Part shown: positions 24,407 through 36,511 of the stretch, one piece after another
Layout: the number at the start of each line of letters is the position of its first letter
Numbering within the stretch: position 1 is the first letter of the stretch
From: Iris pallida
Taxonomy: Eukaryota > Streptophyta > Magnoliopsida > Asparagales > Iridaceae
Reading direction: 5' to 3'
Assembly: GCA_029216955.1 (NCBI GenBank)
Contig: JANAVB010004077.1
Location: 1 to 64,000, forward strand
DNA: 64,000 nt
Program-made: the position numbers and the translations under genes
The notes under the pieces: model-generated
Databases searched by the model: none
Told to the model about the DNA's origin: nothing
Seen by the model: the letters and a program-made list of their open reading frames with translations, nothing else

Positions 24407-26180
24407 ATAGATGGGACAAATATTGTCTTAAAGAAATAATTAAGGTCGACTTATACTTTTTCTTTACTCTTAGCTGAATTCCACCATTAAGACTCTTTGG
24501 TTTCGACAGAAAATCTATCTCATTCTTACGTATTAAGGCTGATCTAAGATTGACGCCACAAATAGGTCTCTTTAAAAAAGACTAGCATTTGATTGATGGA
24601 TATGCAATTTGTAGTGATCAAGATTTCATATGAAAAGCTCATTGTATAATAGTTAAGATTAGTGCTATTTACGAGGAAGTGAGATGGGTATGTGGCAGCT
24701 GGCAGTTAGTGATATATGTAGTAACAAAGAAAGGTGTTATTTGCTTGTGCCTTGTCTGATTCATTCGTGAATATTGACATCTGCAATTATATGAATATTA
24801 GAATATACAGGAACATAAATCCCTTTTACTCTTGTGCTTGATGTGTCATGGAGATGATTATGAATCCCTGGCAAATTGTATCATCTGACATCATCACTCT
24901 TTATAGTGTAGGGGAAAATTGGAGGTTCTCTAAGGTTATATGAGCTTAAACTGCATAGTTGAAAGGTAGGTGCACAGTCTACCTAATTGCCAACTGGCTG
25001 TCAACTATATATGTATCATATATATATGAACCCATGGTTGCCAACTATATATGTGCTCACTTGTATTTCCTGAGAATTTGCATCTTCTTTAAAGATATGT
25101 TCGAAGCTCTTGTCCTCTTCGAATAACTATGATAATCATGATACATTATGTTTAAATAGTCGGTTCTGAGCATTGGGGTTAATGTAATATAATGAAGAAG
25201 AAATACTGCAAAAAAAAAAGATTTGTTGGTGTTACATGAAAAATGTACTTATGAAGAAACTTATGCTCTTGTAGGTACATTTACAAGAGCTAGGAGGATT
25301 GAAGAAGCTCGAAATTGCTCGAAAATTAATTTGGAGGCACATTTCAATTTGCCAAGGTCAAAGTAAAAGTTGATCCCTCATTAGTGCCTAAACGTTGTAC
25401 TGCCATTAGGCACATACCTTAATCATGGACATGTATAATTGGTACCAGCTATACTAGTATTTCAATTGCATAGTAATTGTTATGTTGAAACGCAAGATTT
25501 GGTTGAAATGAACCTATTTCAAATGATATTAGTCATTTGTTATCGATTTCTGGTTATTATGAAGTCTGTTTGATGGTTACTTTGTCCACTATTCTTTTCC
25601 TAGTCAAATTTCAAAAGAATCCATATGCTGATAATCTTTCGACCAAGAGGATCAGGCTATCAGCTTTTAGCTTGTTCAAGATATGTACTTTGGTAATTTC
25701 TGGTAATTTTGTTTTGATGGTAATTTTGGGCAGGTAAATCAAAATCACATTTATAGATAAAGAAGCAACAATCCATTAACTTGCACTCAGGGGCTGTTTG
25801 TTGACCAGAAAATCACATGATCCTTAACATTCACTTTTTTCAATACTTTTTGGGGCTATTTCAATCCGCTTTCATCATGGCCTAATATATCATATAATAT
25901 AAATTATCTAAGTAATGAATCTCTGCTTTCCCTCTTTTGAAAATTTTACATAAAAGCTGATATTCCATACCAAGACCTTGAGCAACTATTATTTTAAGAT
26001 ATAAAGGTCTTGGTGTAATCAATCCAAGCCATAACAAATAATTTGTAAATAATGTTCTTAGGAGAGTAAGTTAACCAGTCTTCTTATGGAGAACATGGTA
26101 TTGTTGCAAGAGATCATGCTTCACACGTTCAACCAATCCAAGTCGAGCTCGCTTTTCCTCCAGATCCCTGATACAAAGAC
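24407..26180. other. AT-rich DNA without a recognisable gene
   Basis: Together with the left flank at 2443-2777 this was one sequence before the Tat insertion. The only notable ORFs (25537-25737 plus, 26071-26259 minus) show no family resemblance. Short duplications such as TTGCCAACTATATATGT (24991 and 25039 areas) occur. The segment 25270-25400 looks a little exon-like (preceded by CTCTTGTAG) but I cannot assign it. Confidence 0.4.
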
Positions 26181-26184
26181 GCAT

Positions 26185-28029
26185 AAAGATAATTGAAAAT
26201 ACATATGAGAAGGCCATCCCAAAAAGGACTATGATCATCGAAGAATCAATGAATGTCACCTTCGACGAACTAAATCAACAGACGATTGATGATGATGATA
26301 ATGACATCAGTACACCGAGCAAAGCACCTGTGCAGAACTAGAAACCGAAACCAGCTATCTTGAGAGTCTGCCAAAAAGAATAAAGTTTATGGTCGACCAT
26401 CCCAAGGACTTGATAATAGGTGAGATTACCAAGGGTGTAAGTACTCGTTCCTCTGTCAGAGATACAGCTTCTTGTGTTGCATATATTTCACAGCTAGAAC
26501 CTAAAACTATTGAAGAAGCATGTAGCGATAATTATTGGTTAGATGCTATGCAAGAGGAATTTAACCAATTTGAACAGAATCAACTTTGGGAACTTGTTCC
26601 CAAGCCTATTGATCATCCGGTCATTGGCACCTACTGGTATTCCGAAATAAATTGAATGATAATGGTTTAGTCACTCGTAACAAGGCCCGACTCGTAGCTC
26701 AAGAATACAACCAAGAGGAAGGTATTGACTACGATGAGACCTATGCCCCAGTTGTGAGATTATAATCCATTCGCATGTTATATATATTTGCATATTTTTG
26801 TAATTTCAAACTTTTTCGAATAGACGTAAAAAGTACATTTCTTAACAATTTTTTAAAAGAAAAAGTTTATGTAGCTCAACCTCCAGGATTTATTGATTTC
26901 AAAATCCTGACTATGTATTCAAGTTGAAGAAAGCCTAATACGATCTGAAACAAGCCCCTCGTGCTTGGTACGATCGTTTAAGCTCCTTTCTACCTGATAA
27001 TAATTTTCAAAAGACAAGATTGACACTACACTTTTTATCAAGTCTTTAAAAGGAAATATTCTTTTAATTCAAATTTATGTTGACAATATTATTTTTGGAT
27101 CTACTGATGAGTCTCTTTGTCAAGAATTTTCCAAGTGTATGTAGAATGAGTTTAAGATGAGCATGATGGGAGAACTCAAATTGTTCCTTTGACTGCAAAT
27201 CAAACAAACCAACAATGGAACATTCATTAATCAAGCCAAGTACACAAAAGATTTACTAAAGAAGTTTGATCTGGAAGCCGTCAAACCTCTTGGCTCTCCA
27301 ATGGCAACTTCAACCAAGCTTGATATAGATAAACAAGGCAAACCTGTCGACATACGTAAGTATCGAGGTATGATTGGTAGTTTACTTTATTTAACTGCTA
27401 GTCGACCTGATATAATGTTTAGTGTTTGCTTGTGTGCACGTTTTCAAGCCAACCCTAAGGAATCATACATGTGCATAGTTAAGTGTATCTTTCGATACCT
27501 TAAAGGCACTTCTTCTGTCAGCCTATAGTATTCCAGAACTACGTCCTTTGACCTAATCGGTTATTCGGATCCTAATTTTGCTAGATGCAAAGTAGATAGA
27601 AAAAGTACTAGCGATATGTGTCATTTTTTAGGTAAGACACTAGTTTCTTGGTTTAGCAAAAAGAAAAATTATGCTGCATTATCAACTACTGAGACTGAGT
27701 ATATCGTCACAGGACGTTGTTGTGCCCAAATTTTTTGGATGAAGCAAACCTTAGAAAACTTTGGTTTACATTACACATACATACCCATTTTCTGTGACAA
27801 CACTAGTACTATTATTTTGACAAAGAATTCTGTATGTCATTCTCGCACTAAGTATATTGAGATTCGACATCATTTTCTTAGAGACTATCAAACAAATGGA
27901 GATATAAACCTAGAATATGTAGACACAGAGAAACAATTGGCTGACATCTTTATAAAATCTTTAGCGGAAGATAGTTTCAATTATTTACGTCGAGAATTAG
28001 GAATTTTAGATGTCAATAATATTAATTAA
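26185..28029 (+). pseudogene. SIRE-like copia pol: integrase tail, RT and RNase H
   Basis: The integrase/RT linker reads KRTMIIEESMNVTFDEL (about 26215-26265) and HPKDLIIGEITKGVSTRSS (26397-26455). RT motifs are WLDAMQEEFNQFEQNQLWELV (26539-26600), then after a frameshift [29 protein letters not shown] and the LKQAPRAWYDRL region near 26945-26990. The catalytic box near 27078 reads YVDN instead of YVDD. RNase H is best kept: MIGSLLYLTASRPDIMFSV (27370-27425), CHFLGKTLVSWFSKKK and ALSTTETEY (27618-27705), ending LADIFIKSLAEDSFNYLRRELG before a TAA at 28027. Several stops and frame changes (26653, 26760s, 26990, 27193) show long inactivity. Role: cDNA synthesis for this copia element. Confidence 0.88.
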
Positions 28030-28656
28030 TTTTATTAATTAATTTTCATTATACAAAAACTATTTTTGAGACAAGCCAACAAAGGGTCTGTCTGTCACCA
28101 CGGCTACCACTAAAGCGAAACGGTACTTAAGCGTTTCCCTATGAACCTCTGTTAGCTGGGACAGTACCGCTACAGCTAATCTGAGACAGTCGCTGTGTAA
28201 CAAAATTTTATTTATAAAATAATGTTAATTATATTCATTAAAATTTAAAATTACTAAACTTGGAATTAAATAATTGAAAAGGAATGATGAATATAAAAGT
28301 GGCATCTATTTATGTGCAACATACCTCAATAGAACTGTAGGCAAACTCAAACTGAATTTGGTCTGTGTTCAGTCCTAGTTCTATTGGTGTAGGGTATTTT
28401 AAGTCAGAACTGAAGTGCCCCCCTTTCTATTTATTTCCTTCCTCCTTCAAACAGAGCAACAGCCACGCGAAAAAGCCACCAAATCCTAGTTCTTCCATCA
28501 TTGATTCCTTCCTATTCCTTTGGAGTTTTCCTTCCAAACTTTGGATTTGTGCATGGAATCTCATTCTCTTCTACATACTTGATTTCTAGAAGGTATAATC
28601 TCTTCCACATTTCTATTTTAATTTCGTAGAAATTCCATATTTTTTTTCTAGAAACC

Positions 28657-29938
28657 ATGCCTAGGATGCATAATCCCTTCAAAAGAAAGAAGACGACAGC
28701 TAGCGAAGAAGCCACCTCTTCGGATCCTCTTTAAGGATCTCTTTTTTCATCCGTCCAAACGAACGGCGGGGCGATCAATGAGTTTTTCTTCGAAACTCTT
28801 GATCAATCATTATTATGGTATGCAGATTTTTTTAATTTGCAATATATGCTTTGGTGCACCGATTAAGTGGACGATCTTTCCGCCCCACAAAACGTTCTTT
28901 GAAGCATTGGGATTGCACAACCTTGTCACTCATTCTTTTTCCATTGCTACTAATGCTATTCGGCTATTTTACTGCAACTTCACCTTAGTCGATGACACTT
29001 TTACTGTTAAGAGTCATGTCGCAGTCATTGATATTCAATTCAATGATGCCGACTTAGCAAAAATCCTAAACATTCCAAATGTTGGTGCTCCGCTAGACGA
29101 TATCACTGAATTTAAATTTCCAGGGGACATGACTTTAAATAGTTTCAAGAACCAACTTTGTGCTCCTGATCATGTCCGTCCTGGCAAGTTCAAAGCTGCA
29201 TATTTGAACTTATTCTTTGATGAGTTACATCATATTGGCCATTCACTATTTTGCCAAAATCTACTTCCAAAGATGATGTGACCACCCTTGAAATATCTGC
29301 ACTTTATCATATTCGTAATAGGATTCCTTTTTCTGTCCCTAAGACGATTATCCAGATTATGGGTAGATGTCGCGAGAGGAACAGAAACCTTGTTTATGCG
29401 ATGATCCTTCCTATCACCTTCCAGCACTTCGAGATCGATTTATCTTCTTGTGCTCGTGACTCAGAGCCCAAGTATCTTCAGCTCTCTCATTGCAGCACAG
29501 CTGTCCCTCCTGCTCCTCCTACTGTACCACCTCCTCCACCTCTGGATTACCCTATGAATTTTGAGGGTATCCACCAGCACTTATTTGATATGCGGCATGC
29601 TCAGCTGGATGAGCACAACTCTTTGCAAGCGTTTATTACTGACACATTGAGAGAATGCGAATTTCGAGATGCTAGTCGATTTTAGGCCCTTGTAAACTCT
29701 TTTGTGGATTTATATTTTGCAAGACTGGTTAACATACCAGTTCTCTTCCATGAGATCCTACTGTTTCCGGCTACCGCTATGAGGATGAGGCGGTTCATCA
29801 CTTCTTTGATCCCGATAACGCTTATAACTGGTATAGTGGTTCTGGTGCTACTCCACACCCATCTCATGGAGCTGGCACTTCTGGGGTTGGTCCTTCTGGA
29901 CATGGTGGCGATGACGATGAATTTGTTTAGCAGCTGAG
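28657..29938 (+). pseudogene. Third ORF of the SIRE-like element (env-like position)
   Basis: Begins at ATG 28657 (MPRMHNPFKRKKTTASEE), stops after 25 codons, and continues in other frames: 28778-29281 has FFEALGLHNLVTHSFSIATNAIRLFYCNF and DLAKILNIPNVGAPLDDI; 29251-29685 has VTTLEISALYHIRNRIPF, a proline-rich stretch and a helical tail (HLFDMRHAQLDEHN). The fold pattern (short helix, FYCNF, then ILNIP) resembles the family annotated as putative plant transposon protein in many plant genomes, not a viral envelope. I see no signal peptide or transmembrane segment. SIRE-type elements are known to carry an ORF here that was once called env-like. Function unknown. Confidence 0.6.
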
Positions 29939-29939
29939 G

Positions 29940-30435
29940 ATTTGATTATTTGTCTATGTGTTCTTGTAAATGGTCCGACATTCCAAGTTAGTAGTACTTT
30001 TATTTTCTTTTAGCACTTATGTGACTGTTTGCTGAGTTGATGTATTCAAACTCTTTTTATTATTCATTTTCTATCATTCAGTATGATTTGTTTCCTTTTG
30101 GTATGCACTTCTGCGTTTTATGCTTAGCACTATATATCTTAGCTGATGCTTCTTTCATAAAACTGCCTGTGAACTTAATGTTATTTCTTTATATATTATC
30201 TCTGCGTTTCATCAACGTTCGTCTCTTGTGCATGAATTGCGAGGGAGCTTCTCTCTTTGTAATTATTTTGCTAAATGATAACTGGAAAGAAAATGATCTA
30301 ACATCTTTTTCAGGACTATTTCTACCAAGAGGAGATAGTACAGAACAATACATTACTAAATTTTAATACTTTAGTCAAATTAAGATCAAGATGTTATATC
30401 GGTCAAGGTTTATCAATTATCAAAATAGGGAAGAT
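29940..30435 (+). other. Non-coding spacer and polypurine tract of the SIRE-like element
   Basis: AT-rich, no convincing protein. It ends in AAAATAGGGAAGATT (30423-30435), a decayed polypurine tract directly before the LTR start TGTTGGCCC. Confidence 0.6.
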
Positions 30436-31465
30436 TGTTGGCCCATTGGTCATGGTCAAACCAAATTTTAATAATTGATCTAACCCTGTCTCGATATAAG
30501 GGCTACTTGGACAATCTGCTCAAATTGCCACTGCTACCGTTCAAGACTTGAAGCCGTTTTGCCATTGAGTCTATATTTTCAATATTAATATATATTTTTC
30601 ATAATTTATTGAGTCTATAAATACAATGTACACCAAATTATACTGGCAAATAGGCTACCCAAAAAATATTTTCAAAATACCCTTTGGTTTTGAAAATAAG
30701 TCCACTTACAAAAGCTCCTAACGGCTTGACTTCTCAAAAGCCGAAAATCTGATTTGCAAAACCTAAACCAACCAATTCTGGACCAACAGAATTTGGACCG
30801 AGTACGGCCTGAGTTCGGTTAGTAGAAAGTTGGCATTTGAACTCAGTCTCCCCGCAGTTACGGATGCAACGGCTATCTACCTAAATTCTCTCAAAGAATT
30901 CTACCCGAATTCTGCCCGAATTCTCCCTTTAGAAAACCTATAAATAAAGAAGAATTTCTACCATTTCAACACAATAATTCACTTTCTCTTCTCTTCTCTC
31001 TAAGCCTACTACGGTCTTCCAAAAGCCTTCTAAGCTTTTATTTTCAAATCCCAAGCCAGTTACAATCCTCTAGTCGATTTGCCAGAGCGGTACGGTCTAG
31101 AAGCTTCAGAGTGATTGTAATCAGATGCTTGATTGAAGATAGACACTTCACAATTGAAGTTGGTCGAGTGCTTTGGATCAAAGCTCGCGTTGTAGAAGTT
31201 GTAAGGACTTCGCATGAAAACTTGTATTTTTCCATAGTGGATTTCAACTGGAAGCTGTAGTTCCAACTGGATTAGTCCTCACAAGAGGGAAACCAGTATA
31301 CATTCTTGTGTTTGCGTTTGCTATTTGCTCTATACTTTACATTTTTATGTCTGTGATATATTTTTGTGATCTTGCGACTAACAATTCTTAATAGCTAATT
31401 TTTTGCGGCCTACCCTATTCACCCCCTCTAGAGTATAGCACTTTACCTCTCATTCCTATTCCTTC
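30436..31465 (+). repeat. 3' LTR of the SIRE-like element
   Basis: Starts TGTTGGCCCATTGG after the purine tract, has TATAAATA at 30939-30946, and near its end the typical copia phrase CCTATTCACCCCCTCTAGAG (31413-31432). The exact 3' end is uncertain (about 31465) because no partner LTR is in the window. Confidence 0.7.
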
Positions 31466-32214
31466 TACCATATTTGTATCAATTATTTCTTATAATTTTT
31501 GGAATTCCTTTCTTGTAGAATATTTATATCTATTGCCACTTTCTTGGCTGCTCAAGCAAGAAAGATAATTTAATATCTCCCTCAATGGCTCTTACCACTG
31601 TAAAAGTTATATATAACTCCTTCTTAATAAATTTTTTGTCACAAGTCCAACAATACTATCCTCTCAATTATAATACACTTACGGTAATTTCCAGCTTGTT
31701 CATTCAATCCTCGTTCTGTTTCTCTGAGTTCCTTTGTAGCTTCCCGTTTATTTCTCAAACCTATTTCAACAAACCCTAAAGCCCCAATTGTAATATCTTG
31801 GTCAAAATTCAAGTCCCTTGAATATATCTAAATAATTCTCGACCTTCATGTATAAGATTTGACTAATTATTTCCTCTTCTTAACCCGAATGGTTATAAGT
31901 TCAACTTCTACTCTCTTGTTCCTTCTAGGGTCAGTAAAACTCATCTTAATGCAAGAATAGGCTTCGACAACGGATATGTATTCAAAAATAAGGATGAGCA
32001 AAAGCTGGTGAAAATAGGCTCAACAGAGTTTCGAAGTAAGATTCTCAAAGGTCATCCTTGGGATCTACCAAGAGATCCTAGTATGTGATTGAGTACCAAA
32101 CCTCCTAAAATATTTTATGACTCAAAGTCCTTATCCTAGGGCAGGCTCGCAGTAGTACGGCTAAGCCTAAGTACTATCACGACTTCATACTAATTGCAAA
32201 AACTGACCTGTATG
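31466..32214. other. Unassigned AT-rich DNA between LTR fragments
   Basis: No gene recognised. Contains short phrases such as CTCTTGTTCCTTCTAGGGTC and CTAAGCCTAAGTACTATC that look retroelement-derived, but I cannot assign a family. Confidence 0.35.
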
Positions 32215-32507
32215 GGCCACCATATCACGTTTGTAGAAGTTGACAAGGACTTCAGATAAAAACTTATGATTTTTCCATAGGGGATTTCAACTGGGAGCTA
32301 GAGTTCTTCCGACTGGATTTTTCCTCACAAGAGGGATACCATTATATATCGCCATCTTTGAGTTTGCTCTTTGCACTTTACTTTTACTTACTCATAACAG
32401 TGATATATTTCTGTGATCTTACTGCTAACTTTTTTAATAGATAATATTCCACTGCCTACTCTATTCACCCCCCTCTAAAGTATTTTGCTTTACATTTCGT
32501 TCCTACA
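32215..32507 (+). repeat. 3' fragment of a SIRE-like LTR
   Basis: Matches the last ~290 bp of the LTR at 31185-31465, including GGATTTCAACTGG, TCCTCACAAGAGGGA and CTATTCACCCCCCTCTAA. The 5' part of this LTR is missing. It is about 15-20 percent different from its neighbour by eye, so it is an independent insertion remnant. Confidence 0.7.
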
Positions 32508-33207
32508 CCTATTGTACGACAATCATAATCCATGCATTTATTACCCTCGCTCCAGGACCTTCCAACTCATGCAAGCGACTAATGTAACCATGTCTCGTAT
32601 ATTCGAGCCATTTGTTCCCAATTTCAGTTTAACGATTACCAACTCCTATCTTCTTGTAACATACCCTTCAAAATGTCAAGTATATAAAAAAATATACGAT
32701 TTTTACATTCTTTCAAGTAGCAACTCTCTATGTCTTATGTTTCAAACACAACCTTCTAATTGATTGCACCTTCACATAACCATCTCACATTTATGTAATT
32801 AAGTCATTCACTATAACTCAAGATCTTCTATCCACCTTCGATCCCACTGCTTATTCCATAATCTGATACTATCATAAGATTTCTCGCCTACATCATCCAA
32901 ATAAAGCTTCTCAAAACTTTCCATTCAAGGTTGCCAAATAATCAACCTACTACTAAGCAACACTATCCCAAATTATTCTTAGAGCTTCTAATTGTTGGCC
33001 CAATAAATGTATTATATTTTTTAATATGATAAATTGATTAAGTTTAGCATTATATTATCACTAATCTTTATGCAATCACTATAACATATTTACTTATACT
33101 TATACCTTTTAGTGATATGGTCTTATTGCTTTACATATTAGTGATATGAGCTTCTATTATATCTATCTTAAACTTAACCGTGTTACCATAATCAAAAAGG
33201 GGGAGAT
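32508..33207. other. Unassigned DNA with a degenerate LTR start and a polypurine tract
   Basis: No gene. At 32994 a GTTGGCCCAATAAATG phrase looks like a decayed copia LTR start; the 80 bp after it (TTTAGCATTATATTATCACTAATC) resembles 33260-33310. The stretch ends in AAAAAGGGGGAGAT (33194-33207), a good polypurine tract. Confidence 0.45.
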
Positions 33208-33514
33208 CGTTAGCCCAATGATCTAACTATATTTCTGATTGTGGTTATTCGCTTAAATTTAACATTATGATATCACTAATATTTATGCTATCACTATAAA
33301 ATTAATACTTAAACTTAGCATTGTTCTAATGTGCATCAAAATTATCATACTTGATACTATGTATATTGCCTTGTTCGACTAACATGTATATACAAAAAAG
33401 CAAAAAGCAAGATCAACATGGACATATACAATGAAGAAATCATGATGGGTCAAAGACGACGATATTCCATGAGATTTCTCTGAACCACCCGATAACATCT
33501 TCGGAGTCACGCAC

Positions 33515-33600
33515 TTGGGGGTTCCGCTGCTCGGTCAACAAAAAGGGGTCGAGGGGGCAGCACCTCTCATGGGGGTTCGGGGGTGAAGCCCTCGAAAGGT
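33515..33600 (+). other. G-rich block with several G4/G5 runs
   Basis: Within about 80 bp there are at least five runs of four or five G (in TTGGGGGTT, AAGGGGTC, GAGGGGGCA, ATGGGGGTT, TCGGGGGTG). GGTTCGGGGGTGAAGCCCTCG can also fold as a hairpin. It is quite unlike the AT-rich surroundings. Confidence 0.6.
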
Positions 33601-34332
33601 ATTCAGATTTCATAATCTGGGTAACTTTGTACAGCTGACATCAAGGGAAAAGCCTTCATCAAACAAGTAAAAAATCCAAGCCATGCCATCATCATTTCAA
33701 GACTCTGAAGATGTCTGCACTTGCTAACGTATATCTGGAATCTGTAATGAGTTTTAGGAATAATTGTAAACACAAGAAATGAATGACTAAATAGAAAGCT
33801 AGGATAGATAACAACCTTGGTTCACGTTTGGAAAGATAGTCGGATGATCCGACGAATCTTCGTAAAAATTCGAAGGATGATCCGAATAAACCACATAAAA
33901 ACTTATGTGAACTTTTGGATTATCTGACGAACGTCTGCAGAAATCCGATGAATAATCCGAATTGTTACCGTTTGGAATCCAATGGTCGGATCCTCTCCCA
34001 TCGATGATCCCAACGGCTATATTTATAGTCGTTGTACACAGCAGGCGAAAGATCCGACGGACGTCCGCGGATGACCGATGTATCTTCTGACCACTGACAG
34101 AAAGTTGCTCTTTTGCACTTTCCCTTACTTTGGTTATAAATAACCTTGAACCACTTTATTCAAGGTTGATGCTTTGAGCCTAAAACTTATAATATAGCAA
34201 AGCCTATCCACAAACAACTCTACAAAGCTTTCACTTGCCTATCCACAAATTATGTTAAGTGTTCTTGAGTTATAAAAGTTCAATCTTCATCTTGTTGTAA
34301 GAAGATCCAAACCATCTTGTAAAGAGGTTGAA

Positions 34333-34472
34333 GTTGGGGAGTCTTCGGATCAAAGATCTCGTAAAGTTGGAGAGTCTTCTGATCAAAGCTCTTATTTTGA
34401 AGTCGGAGAGGCCTTCGGATAAAAGCTCTCGTGTAAGAAGTTGGTGAGTCTTCGAATAAAAGCTCAAGTTGT
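34333..34472 (+). repeat. 33-38 bp tandem repeat in the copia LTR
   Basis: Four units beginning at 34333, 34366, 34402 and 34440, each of the form GTTGG-GAGTCTTCGGAT-AAAGCTCTCGT. Lengths 33, 36, 38 and about 32 bp. Units differ by a few substitutions. Confidence 0.85.
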
Positions 34473-34683
34473 ACTATTTGCGATTATAGTAGATTAAATT
34501 CGGAGAGAGTTCCGGGACTGGAGTGCCCCTCAGAAGGATACTAGGATACATCGGGCGTTGGTATTTCTTACTGCTTCTTCTCTTGCACTCTTAATCTTTA
34601 AAATGCCTATTAGCTATCGTTTAGTGCTTGATCAGTAAGCTTGACCCTGTTCACCCCCCCCCCCCCCTCTATGATGCTTTTAC

Positions 34684-35386
34684 TAATACCCCATAATCGA
34701 TTCCTCGAGCTTCCTTAGTTAAGCTTAGCACTCTCAATCTAACATTCAAATTTAAAAAAATACTTCGATAATTATATCAAATTTTGATAACCATTAAATT
34801 TATTACCAATAAGATTTTGTTTGATCAGATGATTCAATCTTCTAATTCGACTTTTATCAATCACACAGTCACGATCACACAAACTTATGTTTCTCAAATC
34901 AGTGATTCATAATTTTGTTCCCTCAAATACTAATGTACCTACCCGTACTCATATTTTATATTTATCGAAGATCTTTCAAACTATTTAGATATTAACCTCA
35001 TAAATACCTAAATGATTATATACCACCACTGAGAAATATTGAAGTAAGCGATATTCATGGGGCTGGTAGCAACTCCTCGAGAAAAGGATCATACGACTAT
35101 TGTCGATCAAAACTATCAATCATTTTCTCATTCCTCAAGAGTTTCTTATCTCCCTCATTTTAAGTTTGTAATCGATCAAATTATAGTTTCACTTAGACTT
35201 GGAAATCTCTATAAATACGATTATACTTTCTCAAACTCTATTTCATTGCTTTTAAGCCATAATTTCTCAAGAACTTCTACCCATCCTTATTTATACTTCT
35301 ATAACGGTTTACTCGATTATATTACTAATGTAAAACTCTTCAAAACTTTAATAAAATTTACAAACAGGTATATCCTTAAACAAAAC
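34684..35386. other. AT-rich DNA left of the minus-strand copia element
   Basis: No gene recognised. The ORF at 35057-35410 has no family resemblance. The last five bases (35382-35386, AAAAC) are the target duplication of the copia element. Confidence 0.5.
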
Positions 35387-36511
35387 TGTTATTCCCGAAA
35401 CATATCTTAGATGGAAGAACTTAAGTAAACAGAGTGATTCTGCAAACGAATTTGCTCACACACTCTGAATATGAGGAACTTCTGAGAATTGCTTCTCTAA
35501 AGATCTCGAAGTCTCTATCTCGAAGTTGGAAGAAGATGAAGATGCAACTCTGCTGGGGTGATGAAGGTCATCGTTGCACAAAGCAAGATTCGCTCTACTG
35601 CGATATGCTCCCTGGAACTAGCAAGTTTAAATAAGAACTTCCGGAACGCTCGCTGTCACCTCCTGACTGAACTGCAGAACTCCTTGGACTCTAATAGTAG
35701 TGACCACTCTATACTATCTTCGTCTCTCATTTTCTAAGTAGTCGTTAAAGAAGACACGAAAGGAGTATTTATAGAGTTGGACTGAAACCCTAACTCTAAT
35801 CCTGGCCGTGCACTGACTGCAAAAAGATAGAAACGTATCATGGAAAGATTTAACTGAATCAAATTTAAATCCCACAAAAATTGGATCTGCAATATTGACT
35901 CAATCTTTCCATAACCACCCGAACCTTCCAATCAGTGCCTAATAACTGCACAGATGCACGGACGCGCGTAAACCAGAACAGCAGCCCATATACGCAGCAT
36001 GTAGGAGCGCGAGTGCACACGGCTACGCAGAGCTGTACCTAGCCTGTGCCAGAACCCGTGCCTGGTCCTGGGCCTGCACTCGCGTCTGCCCATGCATCGA
36101 GCCCATGTGCCTGGCGCATGCGACTCGGGCATAAGACGAGTGCAAGAGTGCAACAATAACGCACAAAGCACCATACGCCGATGCTGACGTGCTAAGTGCA
36201 AAGTGTGCCAACAAAGTTCCTCAATGCACCCTTGAATCTGAGTCCAAATCTAATTCCAAGTCCGAGTCGCTAAGCCCCTTCGAGGCTTAGCTCTAAAGGG
36301 AATAATCCCATGAGCATGACAAAAAGTATAAATGCTTCTTTGTGGAGTTATCCCTCTTCCTACTAGAAAAAAACCCCCACATGGCACCCATGTGCCTCAC
36401 CATACCTCATGTGCATATCTCAAAACAAGCAAAGCTTTACATAGAGATACTCACCATTTGGTGTGAGCAACGTGGGACTATCTTTCTAGTCTCCAAGACA
36501 AAATACCAACA
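35387..36511 (-). repeat. 3' LTR of the copia element
   Basis: 1125 bp, the fuller of the two LTRs. On the minus strand it has TATAAATA at 35766-35773. The middle (35935-36185) is GC-rich with many CGCATG / CATGGGC-like words. The partner LTR lacks two blocks that are present here (roughly 35475-35660 and 35767-36185). Confidence 0.88.
35766..35773 (-). promoter_or_regulatory. TATA box in the copia 3' LTR
   Basis: Minus strand CTCTATAAATACTCC. In the 5' LTR the matching place (about 57535-57545) reads GAGTATTTGATACTG because a deletion starts exactly there, so the upstream LTR of the element has lost its TATA box. Confidence 0.65.

Larger units (their letters stand above)
26180..31465 (+). 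mobile_element. 5'-truncated SIRE-like Ty1/copia element
   Basis: Holds, in order, the tail of integrase, RT, RNase H, an extra ORF and a 3' LTR preceded by a purine tract. The 5' LTR, gag, protease and most of integrase are missing; similarity to copia begins abruptly around 26180-26190. The order pol, then an extra (env-like) ORF, then LTR, and the HPKDLIIGEITKGVSTRSS linker are typical of the SIRE/Maximus lineage. Confidence 0.8.
33208..34683 (+). repeat. Copia-type LTR (3' LTR or solo), another family
   Basis: Starts CGTTAGCCCAATGATC just after a polypurine tract (the expected TG is now CG). It contains many GATCCGA / TCGGAT motifs (33835-34080), a TTATAAATA box near 34133-34142, a 33 bp tandem repeat, and ends near TGTTCACC followed by a C13 run and CTCTATGATG. 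The 3' end is approximate. No coding sequence belongs to it here. Confidence 0.6.

Noticed and set aside
26071..26259. Minus-strand ORF with a hydrophobic N-terminus as a host membrane protein exon
   Set aside because: Its 5' half overlaps the copia integrase/RT linker on the plus strand, so it is mostly a shadow frame; the remainder is too short to judge.
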